The position numbers were made by a program, and so were the translations under genes. Positions 1 to 5,727 of a stretch of DNA of 6,294 nucleotides are shown here, one piece after another; position 1 is the first letter of the stretch; each line of letters starts with the position of its first letter. The DNA comes from Phenylobacterium sp. GTDB taxonomy: Bacteria > Pseudomonadota > Alphaproteobacteria > Caulobacterales > Caulobacteraceae. Below the pieces are notes generated by a model. The model did not search any database and was not told the origin of the DNA. It worked only from the letters and a program-made list of their open reading frames with translations. The DNA is taken from NCBI GenBank assembly GCA_019264505.1, contig JAHUZY010000511.1, forward strand, positions 1 through 6,294. Direction: 5' to 3'.

Positions 1-1
1 C

Positions 2-913
2 CTCTCGATCACCGAGTGGCGGCCGGTCACCGGCACATTGCCGCCGATGTCGGACGCCCACTGGGACTCCGAATTCGCCAAGTACAAGCAGATCCCCCAG
101 TACCAGCTGGTCAACCGGGGCATGTCCCTGGAGGAGTTCAAGGTTATCTACTGGTGGGAGTGGGCGCATCGCTTCCTCGGCCGCCTTGTGGGCCTGGCCT
201 ACGCCCTGCCGTTCGCCTACTTCCTGATCCGCAAGCAGATTCCCAAGCGTCTGATCCTGCGCTGCGCCGGCCTGCTGGCCCTGGGCGGCCTGCAGGGGGC
301 GATTGGCTGGTGGATGGTCTCAAGCGGTCTGGCTGACCGGGTGTCGGTCGCTCCGGAACGGCTGATGGTCCATCTGGGCCTGGCCTTCATCCTGTTCTCC
401 GCGCTTATCTGGACGGCGTTGGACGCGTGGCGTGGCGAGGCGCGCCAGCCTTTGCCCAGTCCCTGGAGCCTAATGGCCCTGGGATTGATGGGGCTGATCT
501 TCCTGCAGATTTTGCTGGGCGCCCTGGTGGCCGGCAATGACGCCGGCCGGGTCTACAACGACTGGCCGCTGATGAACGGGACCCTCTTCCCGCGGGATTA
601 TGCGGGCGAGGGCATCTGGGGAACCATCGCCCATAGCCAGGGCGCGGTGCAGTTGCACCACCGCCTGCTGGGCTACGTTCTAACGATCGTCGTGATCTGG
701 ATGGCGATCAGCGCGCGGCGGACCAACTATGTGCCGCCGCCGGCCAAGCGCCTGATGATGGCCACCACCCACGCGACCCTGCTGCAGGTGGTGCTGGGGA
801 TCGCCACCCTGATGCTGGTCGCCCCCCTATGGCTCAGCATGATCCACCAGTTCCTGGCCGCCGTGGTCCTGGGCCTGGCGACGGCCTTCGCCTGGCGGAT
901 TCGCCGGGTCTAG
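2..913 (+). CDS. ctaA: Heme A synthase (CtaA/COX15 family), 5' end outside the window
   Basis: Integral membrane enzyme that oxidises the C8 methyl of heme O to the formyl group of heme A, for aa3-type cytochrome c oxidase. The reading frame is open from base 2 and reads LSITEWRPVTGTLPP, a typical early CtaA segment, so the start lies upstream; 303 residues are visible and roughly 40-50, including the first membrane helix, are missing. About seven hydrophobic segments can be seen (visible residues ~55-76, 84-107, 121-142, 155-177, 214-236, 256-274, 281-300). The four family heme-binding histidines are present: H56 in EWAHR, H124 in LMVHLG, H220 in QLHHR and H282 in MIHQ. The loop LVAGNDAGRVYNDWPLMNG (175-193) is also characteristic. 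The TAG stop falls in the first bases of a palindromic repeat. The gene runs convergently with the PhoX-like gene. Family call is secure; start and upstream context cannot be seen. Confidence 0.95.
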   Translation, partial: LSITEWRPVTGTLPPMSDAHWDSEFAKYKQIPQYQLVNRGMSLEEFKVIYWWEWAHRFLGRLVGLAYALPFAYFLIRKQIPKRLILRCAGLLALGGLQGAIGWWMVSSGLADRVSVAPERLMVHLGLAFILFSALIWTALDAWRGEARQPLPSPWSLMALGLMGLIFLQILLGALVAGNDAGRVYNDWPLMNGTLFPRDYAGEGIWGTIAHSQGAVQLHHRLLGYVLTIVVIWMAISARRTNYVPPPAKRLMMATTHATLLQVVLGIATLMLVAPLWLSMIHQFLAAVVLGLATAFAWRIRRV

Positions 914-961
914 AGCATCTTCCGGTAAGTGTGACGCGGTTATCGGGTCAAAAATGCTCTA
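911..961. repeat. Palindromic intergenic repeat I (TAGAGCAT...ATGCTCTA)
   Basis: Perfect 8-base outer arms TAGAGCAT (911-918) and ATGCTCTA (954-961) enclose a second stem, CCGGTAA (922-928) with TTATCGG (940-946, one G-U pair), and the loop GTGTGACGCGG. This matches the general plan of abundant alphaproteobacterial intergenic palindromes (AGAGCAT...GTGTGA.GCGG...ATGCTCT), recognised from memory. Its first three bases are the ctaA stop codon. The hairpin has no U-tract on either side, so a role in 3'-end stability or weak termination is inference. Confidence 0.8.
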
Positions 962-972
962 ACCTTATGATC

Positions 973-1025
973 TAGAGCCCTTTTTATCTAATCTGATTGA
1001 ATCGCTCAGATCGGAAAGGGCTCTA
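973..1025. repeat. Palindromic intergenic repeat II (TAGAGCCCTTT...AAAGGGCTCTA)
   Basis: Perfect 11-base arms TAGAGCCCTTT (973-983) and AAAGGGCTCTA (1015-1025) enclose an inner ATCTGA (991-996)/TCAGAT (1006-1011) pair and a small GATT-G-AATC dyad (995-1003). It lies 11 bases after repeat I and shares the terminal TAGAGC/GCTCTA, so the two look like members of one repeat superfamily in tandem. On the + strand the left arm runs into TTTTT (981-985). Sitting between convergent genes, the pair probably serves as a two-way transcript end; this is inference. Confidence 0.75.
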
Positions 1026-1046
1026 GGCCGCCGCCGCACGCTGGGC

Positions 1047-2456
1047 TTAGGCGCGGAAGCTGTCCCACGGCCCGGTGATCGCCACCGTCAGGCCCGGCCA
1101 GTAGATGTTGACGAAACAGGTGGAGCCATCCGGGGAGAAGCAGGCGCCGGCCAGCTCGGCGTTCCCCTCGAAAACATTGCGGGCGATGGTGTAGACGCGC
1201 CCGTCAGGCGTGATGCCCTTCAGGTGATTGCGCAGGGTGTCCGAATAGCGGTCCTCGCACGCGAAGATGTGCCCCCAGGGCGAGATGGCCAGATTGTCGG
1301 CGAAGTCCATGACCCGGTTGTCCGTCGGCTCGACAAACAGCTCCAGATAGCCGGGTGCGTCGGCCTCGCCAGCCTGGCCCTCCTGCGGGCTCTGAATGTA
1401 GCGCAGGACCTGACCATGGCCGGCCGGCCCGCTGGACGTGCAGGTGAAATAGACCCCATCCGGGCTCCAGAAGATGCCTTCGCCGCGGCCAATGAACGCC
1501 GCGCCGGCCTTCTGCATGCGGAAGCGGAGGTCCTCATTGGGATTGTCGGCGCCCTCCACGTCGATCCAGACGCAGGCCTTGCGATCGCCCACCTTCCAGG
1601 TGGGTTCGGAGCCCTTCATGTTCCGCGCGTCGCCGCCTTCCGGCGCGTCCCGGAAGCCGAGGGTCTGCAGCCGGCCGCCCTTGCTGAGGTCGCGGCGGTC
1701 ATTGGGCAGGAAGCGGTAGAAGAGGCCTTTGGAGTCGAAGGAGTCCTCAGTCTCATAGATGACGCCGGTGTTCGGATCGACCGCGGCGGCCTCGTGCTGG
1801 AAGCGTCCCATGGCCTTCAGCGGGACAGGATCAACGAGACCGCGGCTCCGGGCCGGCACCTCGAAGACCCACCCATGGTCTTTGCCGAGGCCGGCCTTGG
1901 GCGACAGGGTGGTTTCCTCGCAGGTCAGCCATGACCCCCAGGGCGTCACGCCCCCGGCGCAGTTGACCAGGGTCCCGGTCAGGCTGAGATGCTGGCTCTC
2001 GAGCTGCTGACTCTTCAGGTCGTAGATGAGGGTGGTGACGCCGCCCCCCAGGGGATAGCCGTCAGGCCCGATGTCATACGCCTGCTCAGGCTTGAGCTTG
2101 TCGGCCAGCTTCCGGCCATGACCCAGGGGGCCATAGTTCAGGTCGCGGGGGCTGAGCTCATGATTGCGCAGCAGGGCGATTCGCGAGCCGCCGAGGGGGA
2201 CCACCCCCATGCCGTCGGCCTTGTAGGGCACGAAGAAGCCGTCATCCATCGTCTGGCCAGCGTGCGAGATCACCCGGTAGGAGAAGCCCTCGGGCAGGTC
2301 GAGGATCTTGTACGGGTCAGGCTTCAGCGGGCCATAGCCATAGACCTCATTGAGATAGGTCTCGGAATCGGCCTGGGCCTGGGCGCGCAGGGCGTAGCCG
2401 GAAAAGGCCGCGCCAGCCGCGGCGGCGCCCAGCAGGGCGCGACGATGAAGGGACAT
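1047..2456 (-). CDS. PhoX/DUF839-family exported protein, possible alkaline phosphatase
   Basis: A 469-residue protein beginning MSLHRRALLG, with twin arginines (R5-R6), a hydrophobic stretch to about residue 23 and an AQAQA cleavage site near residue 29: a Tat signal peptide. Mature-protein motifs fit the PhoX/DUF839 beta-propeller family: LLRNHE (95-100), NCAGGVTPWGSWLTCEE (165-181), GRFQHEAAAVDP (217-228), YETED (234-238), FYRFLP (246-251), RGEG (324-327), ELAGACFSPDG (434-444) and AITGPW near the end. PhoX enzymes are periplasmic Ca/Fe phosphomonoesterases; C166 and the conserved glutamates are plausible metal ligands by analogy. The protein is shorter than many PhoX proteins, so activity on phosphomonoesters is inferred. 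I chose ATG at 2456 because it puts the signal peptide at the N-terminus and has GGAG (complement 2461-2464) four bases upstream; a TTG 24 codons further up would bury the signal. No Pho box was recognised. Confidence 0.88.
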   Translation of the reverse strand: MSLHRRALLGAAAAGAAFSGYALRAQAQADSETYLNEVYGYGPLKPDPYKILDLPEGFSYRVISHAGQTMDDGFFVPYKADGMGVVPLGGSRIALLRNHELSPRDLNYGPLGHGRKLADKLKPEQAYDIGPDGYPLGGGVTTLIYDLKSQQLESQHLSLTGTLVNCAGGVTPWGSWLTCEETTLSPKAGLGKDHGWVFEVPARSRGLVDPVPLKAMGRFQHEAAAVDPNTGVIYETEDSFDSKGLFYRFLPNDRRDLSKGGRLQTLGFRDAPEGGDARNMKGSEPTWKVGDRKACVWIDVEGADNPNEDLRFRMQKAGAAFIGRGEGIFWSPDGVYFTCTSSGPAGHGQVLRYIQSPQEGQAGEADAPGYLELFVEPTDNRVMDFADNLAISPWGHIFACEDRYSDTLRNHLKGITPDGRVYTIARNVFEGNAELAGACFSPDGSTCFVNIYWPGLTVAITGPWDSFRA

Positions 2457-2515
2457 GGGGCTCCAGAGTTCAAAGGCGTTTGAACCCATTCTAGCCGAAA
2501 GCCGTGGCGAGGCGA

Positions 2516-2527
2516 TGACAGGTGTCA
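2516..2527. promoter_or_regulatory. Dyad TGACA-N2-TGTCA, candidate operator
   Basis: Inverted half-sites TGACA (2516-2520) and TGTCA (2523-2527) lie two bases apart, 60 bases upstream of the PhoX-like start and 91 upstream of the isomerase start. The same half-sites recur about 40 bases to the right. The reverse strand of 2523-2528 also reads TTGACA, a consensus -35, but no convincing -10 follows at 16-18 bases. A dimeric repressor site, for example for a TetR-type protein, is possible; the regulator is not in this window. Confidence 0.4.
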
Positions 2528-2552
2528 AAAACGGGGTTGGAGCCGGCCTATG

Positions 2553-2569
2553 TGACAGTTATCGTGTCA
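2553..2569. promoter_or_regulatory. Dyad TGACA-N7-TGTCA, second candidate operator
   Basis: TGACA (2553-2557) and TGTCA (2565-2569) flank GTTATCG. It repeats the half-sites of the dyad at 2516-2527 with a wider spacer; the centres of the two dyads are about 40 bases apart. It ends 48 bases before the TTG start of the isomerase-like gene, a position suited to controlling that promoter. The function is inference from symmetry and placement. Confidence 0.45.
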
Positions 2570-2607
2570 ATACATTCCGGCGAGAGAGCTCGCCTATGCG
2601 GCGCAAC

Positions 2608-2612
2608 GGAGG
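2608..2612 (+). promoter_or_regulatory. Strong Shine-Dalgarno that decides a TTG start
   Basis: GGAGG, five bases before the TTG at 2618, is the best ribosome binding site in the window. It supports a TTG start for the isomerase-like gene over the upstream GTG at 2522, which has no comparable site. Confidence 0.75.
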
Positions 2613-2617
2613 CCTCC

Positions 2618-3274
2618 TTGACCCTGACCTACGATCTCTACTGGTCCTTCCGTTCGCCCTATTCCTACATGATCACCCCGCGGCTGATGGCCCTTGAGGC
2701 GGAGTTCGACGTCCAGGGCGTCATCCGTCCAGTCTATCCTCTGGCGGTGCGCACCCCGGAGTTCTTCGAGACCCGCGATCCCCTGTGGTTCAGCTATTTT
2801 CTGGCCGACATCCATCGTGAGGCGGCCTTCCTGGGCCTGCCGTTCGCCTGGCCCCGTCCGGACCCCGTCTATATGGACATGGCCACCCGGACCTATCCCA
2901 AGGAACAGCCGCATATCCATCGCCTGACCCAAATGGGGGTCGCCGCGGCCGAGCGCGGCCGAGGACTGGCCTATCTGACCGAGGTCAGCCGCGTCATCTG
3001 GAGCGGCGAGGTCGAGAACTGGCACGAGGGGGACCATCTGGCCCGGGCGGCAGAGCGGGCAGGGCTGGATGCGGCCGAACTCGCCGCCGCCGTGGACTCT
3101 GAAGCCGACCGGCTCGACGCCGTGGTGGAGGCCAACCAGATCGCACAGCGGCAGGCCGGCCACTACGGGGTTCCGATGATCGCCTTCAACAGCGAACCCT
3201 TCTTCGGCCAGGACCGGTTTGATCAGTTCAAGTGGCGGCTCGAGCAACAGGGCCTGACCCGACGGGCCGATTGA
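2618..3274 (+). CDS. 2-hydroxychromene-2-carboxylate isomerase-like, DsbA-fold protein
   Basis: A 218-residue cytoplasmic protein of the thioredoxin-fold DsbA/kappa-GST group that includes 2-hydroxychromene-2-carboxylate isomerase, a glutathione-dependent enzyme of naphthalene breakdown. The N-terminus reads YDLYWSFRSPYSYM: the beta-strand plus SPYSY turn of the family, with S13 in the position of the catalytic serine and no CxxC. The C-terminal part GVPMIAFNSEPFFGQDRFDQ carries the cis-proline loop (GVP) and the usual FxGQDR ending. The middle is the helical insertion. I place the start at TTG 2618 because GGAGG (2608-2612) lies exactly five bases before it and the family fold starts at once; an in-frame GTG at 2522 would add 32 residues with no family character and overlap the dyads. 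The gene is divergent from the PhoX-like gene. The substrate is unknown; many such proteins are not on aromatic pathways. Confidence 0.85.
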   Translation: MTLTYDLYWSFRSPYSYMITPRLMALEAEFDVQGVIRPVYPLAVRTPEFFETRDPLWFSYFLADIHREAAFLGLPFAWPRPDPVYMDMATRTYPKEQPHIHRLTQMGVAAAERGRGLAYLTEVSRVIWSGEVENWHEGDHLARAAERAGLDAAELAAAVDSEADRLDAVVEANQIAQRQAGHYGVPMIAFNSEPFFGQDRFDQFKWRLEQQGLTRRAD

Positions 3275-3323
3275 CCTCGAGAAGCAGGTAGGCGGCTAGG
3301 CTGGACCTGATACAGTCTGGCTC

Positions 3324-3346
3324 GGGACGACGTACGGCGTCGCCCC
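3324..3346. other. GC-rich hairpin between isomerase-like gene and folE-like gene
   Basis: GGGACGACG (3324-3332) can pair with CGTCGCCC (3338-3345) around TACGG, with one bulged A. It lies in the 108-base gap after the isomerase-like gene. There is no T-run after it, so it is at best a weak terminator or a structure in the folE leader. No clear promoter was found in the gap. Confidence 0.3.
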
Positions 3347-3382
3347 GGTCCGACTCGGGCCTCACCTTTCGACAGATGGTTC

Positions 3383-4096
3383 ATGAGCGATTCCAAACCG
3401 CCCTCCGGTCCGCCGGAGCCAACGCCTGTCTCGGCCAAGATCCGGGCGCGGCTGAAGTCCTCCAACAAGCGCTTCTTCGCCAACGACAACATCGCCGCCT
3501 TCCTTGAACCTGGCGAACTTGAAGGCCTTCTGGACGAGGTCGAGGGTAAATTCCGCTCGGTGCTGGACAGCCTGGTGATCGACACTGAGCGCGACCACAA
3601 CACTCAGGACACCGCCCGTCGGGTGGCCAAGATGTATCTCACCGAGGTGTTCCGCGGCCGCTACGCCGAGGCGCCGCCGGTGACGGAGTTTCCCAACGCC
3701 GCGGCCCTGAACGAGTTGATGATCGTTGGGCCCATCACGGTGCGCAGCGCCTGCAGCCATCACTTCTGCCCGATCATGGGCCGGCTCTGGGTTGGCCTGA
3801 TGCCCAATGAGCACTCCAACCTGATCGGCCTGTCAAAATACTCCCGCCTCGCCGAATGGGTGATGTCGCGCCCCCAGATCCAGGAAGAGGCCATCACACA
3901 GATGGCTGAACTGCTGATGGAGAAGGTCCGCCCCGATGGCCTGGCCGTGGTGATGGAGGCCGACCACTTCTGCATGCACTGGCGGGGGGTCAAGGACTCC
4001 GAGACCAAGATGACCAACAGCGTCATGCGTGGATCGTTTCTCAAGGACCACAACCTGCGCAGCGAGTTCCTCTCGCTGATCAAGTCCAGCAAGTAG
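3383..4096 (+). CDS. folE: GTP cyclohydrolase I-family protein, divergent FolE
   Basis: Converts GTP to 7,8-dihydroneopterin triphosphate, the first step to folate and other pterins, if it acts as its family does. It has 237 residues, with a Pro-rich N-terminus (5-16) and the T-fold domain from about residue 45. The zinc and catalytic residues are all present in the expected pattern: C124-S-H126-H127 and H195-F-C197 correspond to the E. coli ligands Cys110, His113, Cys181 and the catalytic His112, His179. IGLSKYSR (148-155) and RPQIQEE (163-169) match the conserved substrate-site region, and RGV (201-203) plus the RSEFLSLI tail fit the end. The sequence is unlike housekeeping FolE in places: CSHH rather than CEHH, and CPIMGRLWVGLMP after it. 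It may be a specialised paralogue. The BLUF gene follows after 10 bases, implying cotranscription. The Shine-Dalgarno is weak (GATGG at 3375-3379). A housekeeping folE elsewhere is expected but cannot be seen. Confidence 0.88.
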   Translation: MSDSKPPSGPPEPTPVSAKIRARLKSSNKRFFANDNIAAFLEPGELEGLLDEVEGKFRSVLDSLVIDTERDHNTQDTARRVAKMYLTEVFRGRYAEAPPVTEFPNAAALNELMIVGPITVRSACSHHFCPIMGRLWVGLMPNEHSNLIGLSKYSRLAEWVMSRPQIQEEAITQMAELLMEKVRPDGLAVVMEADHFCMHWRGVKDSETKMTNSVMRGSFLKDHNLRSEFLSLIKSSK

Positions 4097-4106
4097 GTAA
4101 GGCGTC

Positions 4107-4535
4107 ATGCTCGTCCGTTGTCTTTACGCCAGCCGGCCCTCGGCCGCCCTGCAGGGCGCCGAACTGGATCGCATCCTGAACCAGTCCCGGAAGAACAACC
4201 CGGCCCTGGGAATCACGGGCCTTCTCTGCGTCTCCGACAATCTGTTCATCCAGGTGATCGAGGGCGGACGGGACGAGGTGTGCGAGCTCTACAACGCCAT
4301 CGTCCGCGACGAGCGCCACCAGAACGTCCGCATGCTGGCCTATGAGGAAATCTCCGAACGCCAGTTCGGCCACTGGACCATGGGCCAGGTGAGCATCAAG
4401 AAGCTCAACCCCTCACTGGTGCTGAAGTATTTCCGGCGGCTGGAGTTTGATCCCTTCGAGTGCTCCGGGGCGGCCACCCTGTCCCTGCTGAACGACCTGG
4501 TGGCGACGGCCTCCATCGTCAATCGCGGGGACTGA
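4107..4535 (+). CDS. Short BLUF-domain blue-light photoreceptor
   Basis: A 142-residue FAD-binding sensor of blue light. Residues 2-95 form the BLUF fold, and the photocycle residues are intact: Y7 in CLYAS, N31 in SRKNN, Q49 in FIQVIEG, and W90 with M92 in HWTMG. These match Y8, N32, Q50, W91 and M93 of cyanobacterial PixD. GITGLL (35-40) and DERH (68-71) are also family hallmarks. Residues 96-142 are a C-terminal cap, likely two helices (NPSLVLKYFRR and the segment around SGAATLSLLNDLV), with no fused output domain, so output should be through a protein partner, as in other short BLUF proteins. AAGG at 4099-4102 lies four bases before the ATG. It is the second gene after the folE-like gene; the close spacing makes that protein or its pathway the first candidate for a partner. 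The family call is secure; the partner is inference. Confidence 0.94.
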   Translation: MLVRCLYASRPSAALQGAELDRILNQSRKNNPALGITGLLCVSDNLFIQVIEGGRDEVCELYNAIVRDERHQNVRMLAYEEISERQFGHWTMGQVSIKKLNPSLVLKYFRRLEFDPFECSGAATLSLLNDLVATASIVNRGD

Positions 4536-4542
4536 AGGGTAT

Positions 4543-4560
4543 GCGGTAATATGATACCGC
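4543..4560. other. Hairpin/dyad GCGGTA-N6-TACCGC after the BLUF gene
   Basis: Perfect six-base arms GCGGTA (4543-4548) and TACCGC (4555-4560) around ATATGA begin 8 bases after the BLUF stop codon. A T-run is absent (GTCAGTTT follows), so it is a poor intrinsic terminator but could end or protect the folE-BLUF transcript. Its form matches the dyad across the rplM -10 box. Confidence 0.45.
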
Positions 4561-4567
4561 GTCAGTT

Positions 4568-4598
4568 TGGCCCGTGATTTACAAGGCTTTCCGGGCCA
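4568..4598. other. Inverted repeat TGGCCCG/CGGGCCA upstream of the rplM promoter
   Basis: Seven-base perfect arms (4568-4574 and 4592-4598) with a 17-base spacer lie just upstream of the predicted rplM -35 box. It might be part of a terminator region for the folE-BLUF unit or an upstream regulatory site; the sequence alone does not decide. Confidence 0.35.
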
Positions 4599-4604
4599 TC
4601 TGTG

Positions 4605-4633
4605 TTGACAAGGTGGCGTGCGGCACGTACATG
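4605..4633 (+). promoter_or_regulatory. Predicted housekeeping-sigma promoter of rplM-rpsI
   Basis: TTGACA (4605-4610), a perfect -35, is followed after 17 bases by TACATG (4628-4633) as -10. Transcription would start near 4640, giving a leader of about 48 bases to the rplM ATG. This is the clearest promoter in the window and fits strong expression of ribosomal protein genes. The -10 lies inside the dyad GCGGCA (4620-4625)/TGCCGC (4632-4637). Confidence 0.72.
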
Positions 4634-4637
4634 CCGC
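4620..4637. promoter_or_regulatory. Dyad GCGGCA-N6-TGCCGC over the rplM -10 box
   Basis: Perfect six-base arms (4620-4625 and 4632-4637) are centred on the predicted -10 hexamer. A protein bound here would block initiation, so it is a candidate operator. It could also be chance in GC-rich DNA. Confidence 0.4.
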
Positions 4638-4649
4638 GCCTCACGTCGC

Positions 4650-4662
4650 CGGCGCTACGCCG
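4650..4662 (+). other. Small hairpin in the rplM leader
   Basis: CGGCG (4650-4654) pairs with CGCCG (4658-4662) around CTA, inside the predicted untranslated leader 26 bases before the rplM start. L13 is known to repress its own operon by leader binding in some bacteria; whether this hairpin has that role is speculation. Confidence 0.3.
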
Positions 4663-4687
4663 CCGTCGCAACTAACGGATCGTCCCC

Positions 4688-5161
4688 ATGATGAAGACCA
4701 CGGCTTCTTTGAAGCCTGCCGAGGTCGAGAAGAAGTGGATCGTGATCGATGCTGAGAACGCCGTGGTCGGCCGCCTCGCTTCGTTCATCGCCATGCGTCT
4801 TCGCGGCAAGCACCGGCCCGACTACACCCCGCACGTCGATTGCGGCGACTACGTCGTCGTCGTCAACGCCGACAAGGTGAAGTTCACCGGCAAGAAGCTG
4901 ACCGATAAGGTCTACTACTGGCACACCGGCCATCCGGGCGGCATCAAGGAACGCACCGCGGACAAGATCCTCGGCGGCAAGTTCCCCGAGCGCGTCCTTG
5001 AAAAGGCCGTGGAGCGCATGCTGCCCAAGGAAAGCCCCCTGGCCCGCAAGCAGATGACTCACCTGCGCATCTATACCAGCGCTGAGCATCCGCACGCCGC
5101 CCAGAACCCCGAGACCATCGCGTTCGCCGAGATGAACGCCAAGAACGTGCGGAGCGCCTGA
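4688..5161 (+). CDS. rplM: 50S ribosomal protein L13
   Basis: Component of the large ribosomal subunit that binds 23S rRNA early in assembly. The 157-residue product carries the L13 signatures in order: [16 protein letters not shown] (18-33), [40 protein letters not shown] and [17 protein letters not shown]. The N-terminus [17 protein letters not shown] is typical of Caulobacter-type L13. The start is ATG 4688 or the adjacent ATG 4691; the Shine-Dalgarno is weak (GGA at 4677-4679). It is the first gene of the rplM-rpsI operon, read from the promoter at 4605-4633, with rpsI five bases downstream. Length is close to other alphaproteobacterial L13 proteins, with a slightly extended C-terminal tail rich in Ala and Asn. 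Confidence 0.98.
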   Translation: MMKTTASLKPAEVEKKWIVIDAENAVVGRLASFIAMRLRGKHRPDYTPHVDCGDYVVVVNADKVKFTGKKLTDKVYYWHTGHPGGIKERTADKILGGKFPERVLEKAVERMLPKESPLARKQMTHLRIYTSAEHPHAAQNPETIAFAEMNAKNVRSA

Positions 5162-5166
5162 GGCCC

Positions 5167-5637
5167 ATGTCCGAGACCCAAGGTTTCGAGGCCCTGCAAA
5201 GCCTCTCGTCCAATCCTGAATTGGCCCCCCGCGAGCCGGTCATCGATCAGTACGGCCGCTCCTACGCCACCGGCAAGCGCAAGAACGCCGTGGCCCGGGT
5301 GTGGATCAAGCCCGGCAAGGGCAAGATCACCATCAATGGCCGCGACCAGGAGATCTATTTTGCGCGCCCCGTGCTGCGCATGATGATCGCCCAGCCGCTG
5401 GAGATCGCTGACCGTCTGGGCCAGTTCGATGTCATCGTCACCGTCAAGGGTTCGGGCCTGTCGGGCCAGGCCGGCGCGGTCCGTCACGGCATCGCCAAGG
5501 CGCTCACCTATTACGAGCCGGGCCTGCGTCCGGTCCTGAAGCCGCACGGCTTCCTGACCCGCGACTCCCGCGTCGTTGAGCGTAAGAAGTACGGTAAGGC
5601 TAAGGCCCGCCGTAGCTTCCAGTTCTCGAAGCGCTAG
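5167..5637 (+). CDS. rpsI: 30S ribosomal protein S9
   Basis: Small-subunit protein of the head domain whose C-terminal tail reaches the P-site tRNA. The product has 156 residues. Residues 1-30 are an alphaproteobacterial N-terminal extension, followed by the S9 core: [14 protein letters not shown] (33-46), [29 protein letters not shown] and a basic tail ending RRSFQFSKR, with the universal final SKR. The ATG lies five bases after the rplM stop; GAGG at 5160-5163 overlaps that stop and gives a close Shine-Dalgarno, which suggests translational coupling with rplM. A strong terminator follows 29 bases after the stop codon. Confidence 0.98.
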   Translation: MSETQGFEALQSLSSNPELAPREPVIDQYGRSYATGKRKNAVARVWIKPGKGKITINGRDQEIYFARPVLRMMIAQPLEIADRLGQFDVIVTVKGSGLSGQAGAVRHGIAKALTYYEPGLRPVLKPHGFLTRDSRVVERKKYGKAKARRSFQFSKR

Positions 5638-5666
5638 TCGCGCGCGAACACCGCGTATGCGAAATG

Positions 5667-5700
5667 GGGCGCTTCGGGAGACCGGAGCGCCCTTTTTCTT
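5667..5700 (+). terminator. Intrinsic terminator of the rplM-rpsI operon
   Basis: An 11-base-pair stem (5667-5677 with 5682-5692, one G-U pair) has the loop GAGA, a GNRA tetraloop, and is followed at once by TTTTTCTT (5693-5700). This is a textbook Rho-independent terminator and separates the ribosomal operon from argC. Confidence 0.93.
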
Positions 5701-5727
5701 GTCCATCGTCCCAAGCGGGAGACGACC

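Noticed and set aside
1224..1934. Forward open frame of 236 codons opposite the PhoX-like gene
   Set aside because: The minus-strand protein matches the PhoX/DUF839 family along its whole length; the forward frame is a GC-driven shadow.
2457..2528. 24-codon N-terminal extension of the PhoX-like gene from a TTG at 2528
   Set aside because: It would bury the Tat signal peptide, and the ATG at 2456 has its own GGAG site.
2523..2528. Perfect minus-strand TTGACA as -35 for the PhoX-like gene
   Set aside because: No acceptable -10 lies 16-18 bases downstream; the nearest TAGAAT (complement 2488-2493) is 29 bases away.
2594..3247. Reverse-strand open frame of 217 codons opposite the isomerase-like gene
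   Set aside because: The + strand protein has clear DsbA-fold motifs and a strong ribosome binding site; the reverse frame has neither.
3271..3316. TTGACC at 3271-3276 with possible -10 boxes at 3295 or 3311 as a folE promoter
   Set aside because: The spacings (about 18-20 and over 30 bases) and -10 matches are poor; I could not support a promoter in this gap.
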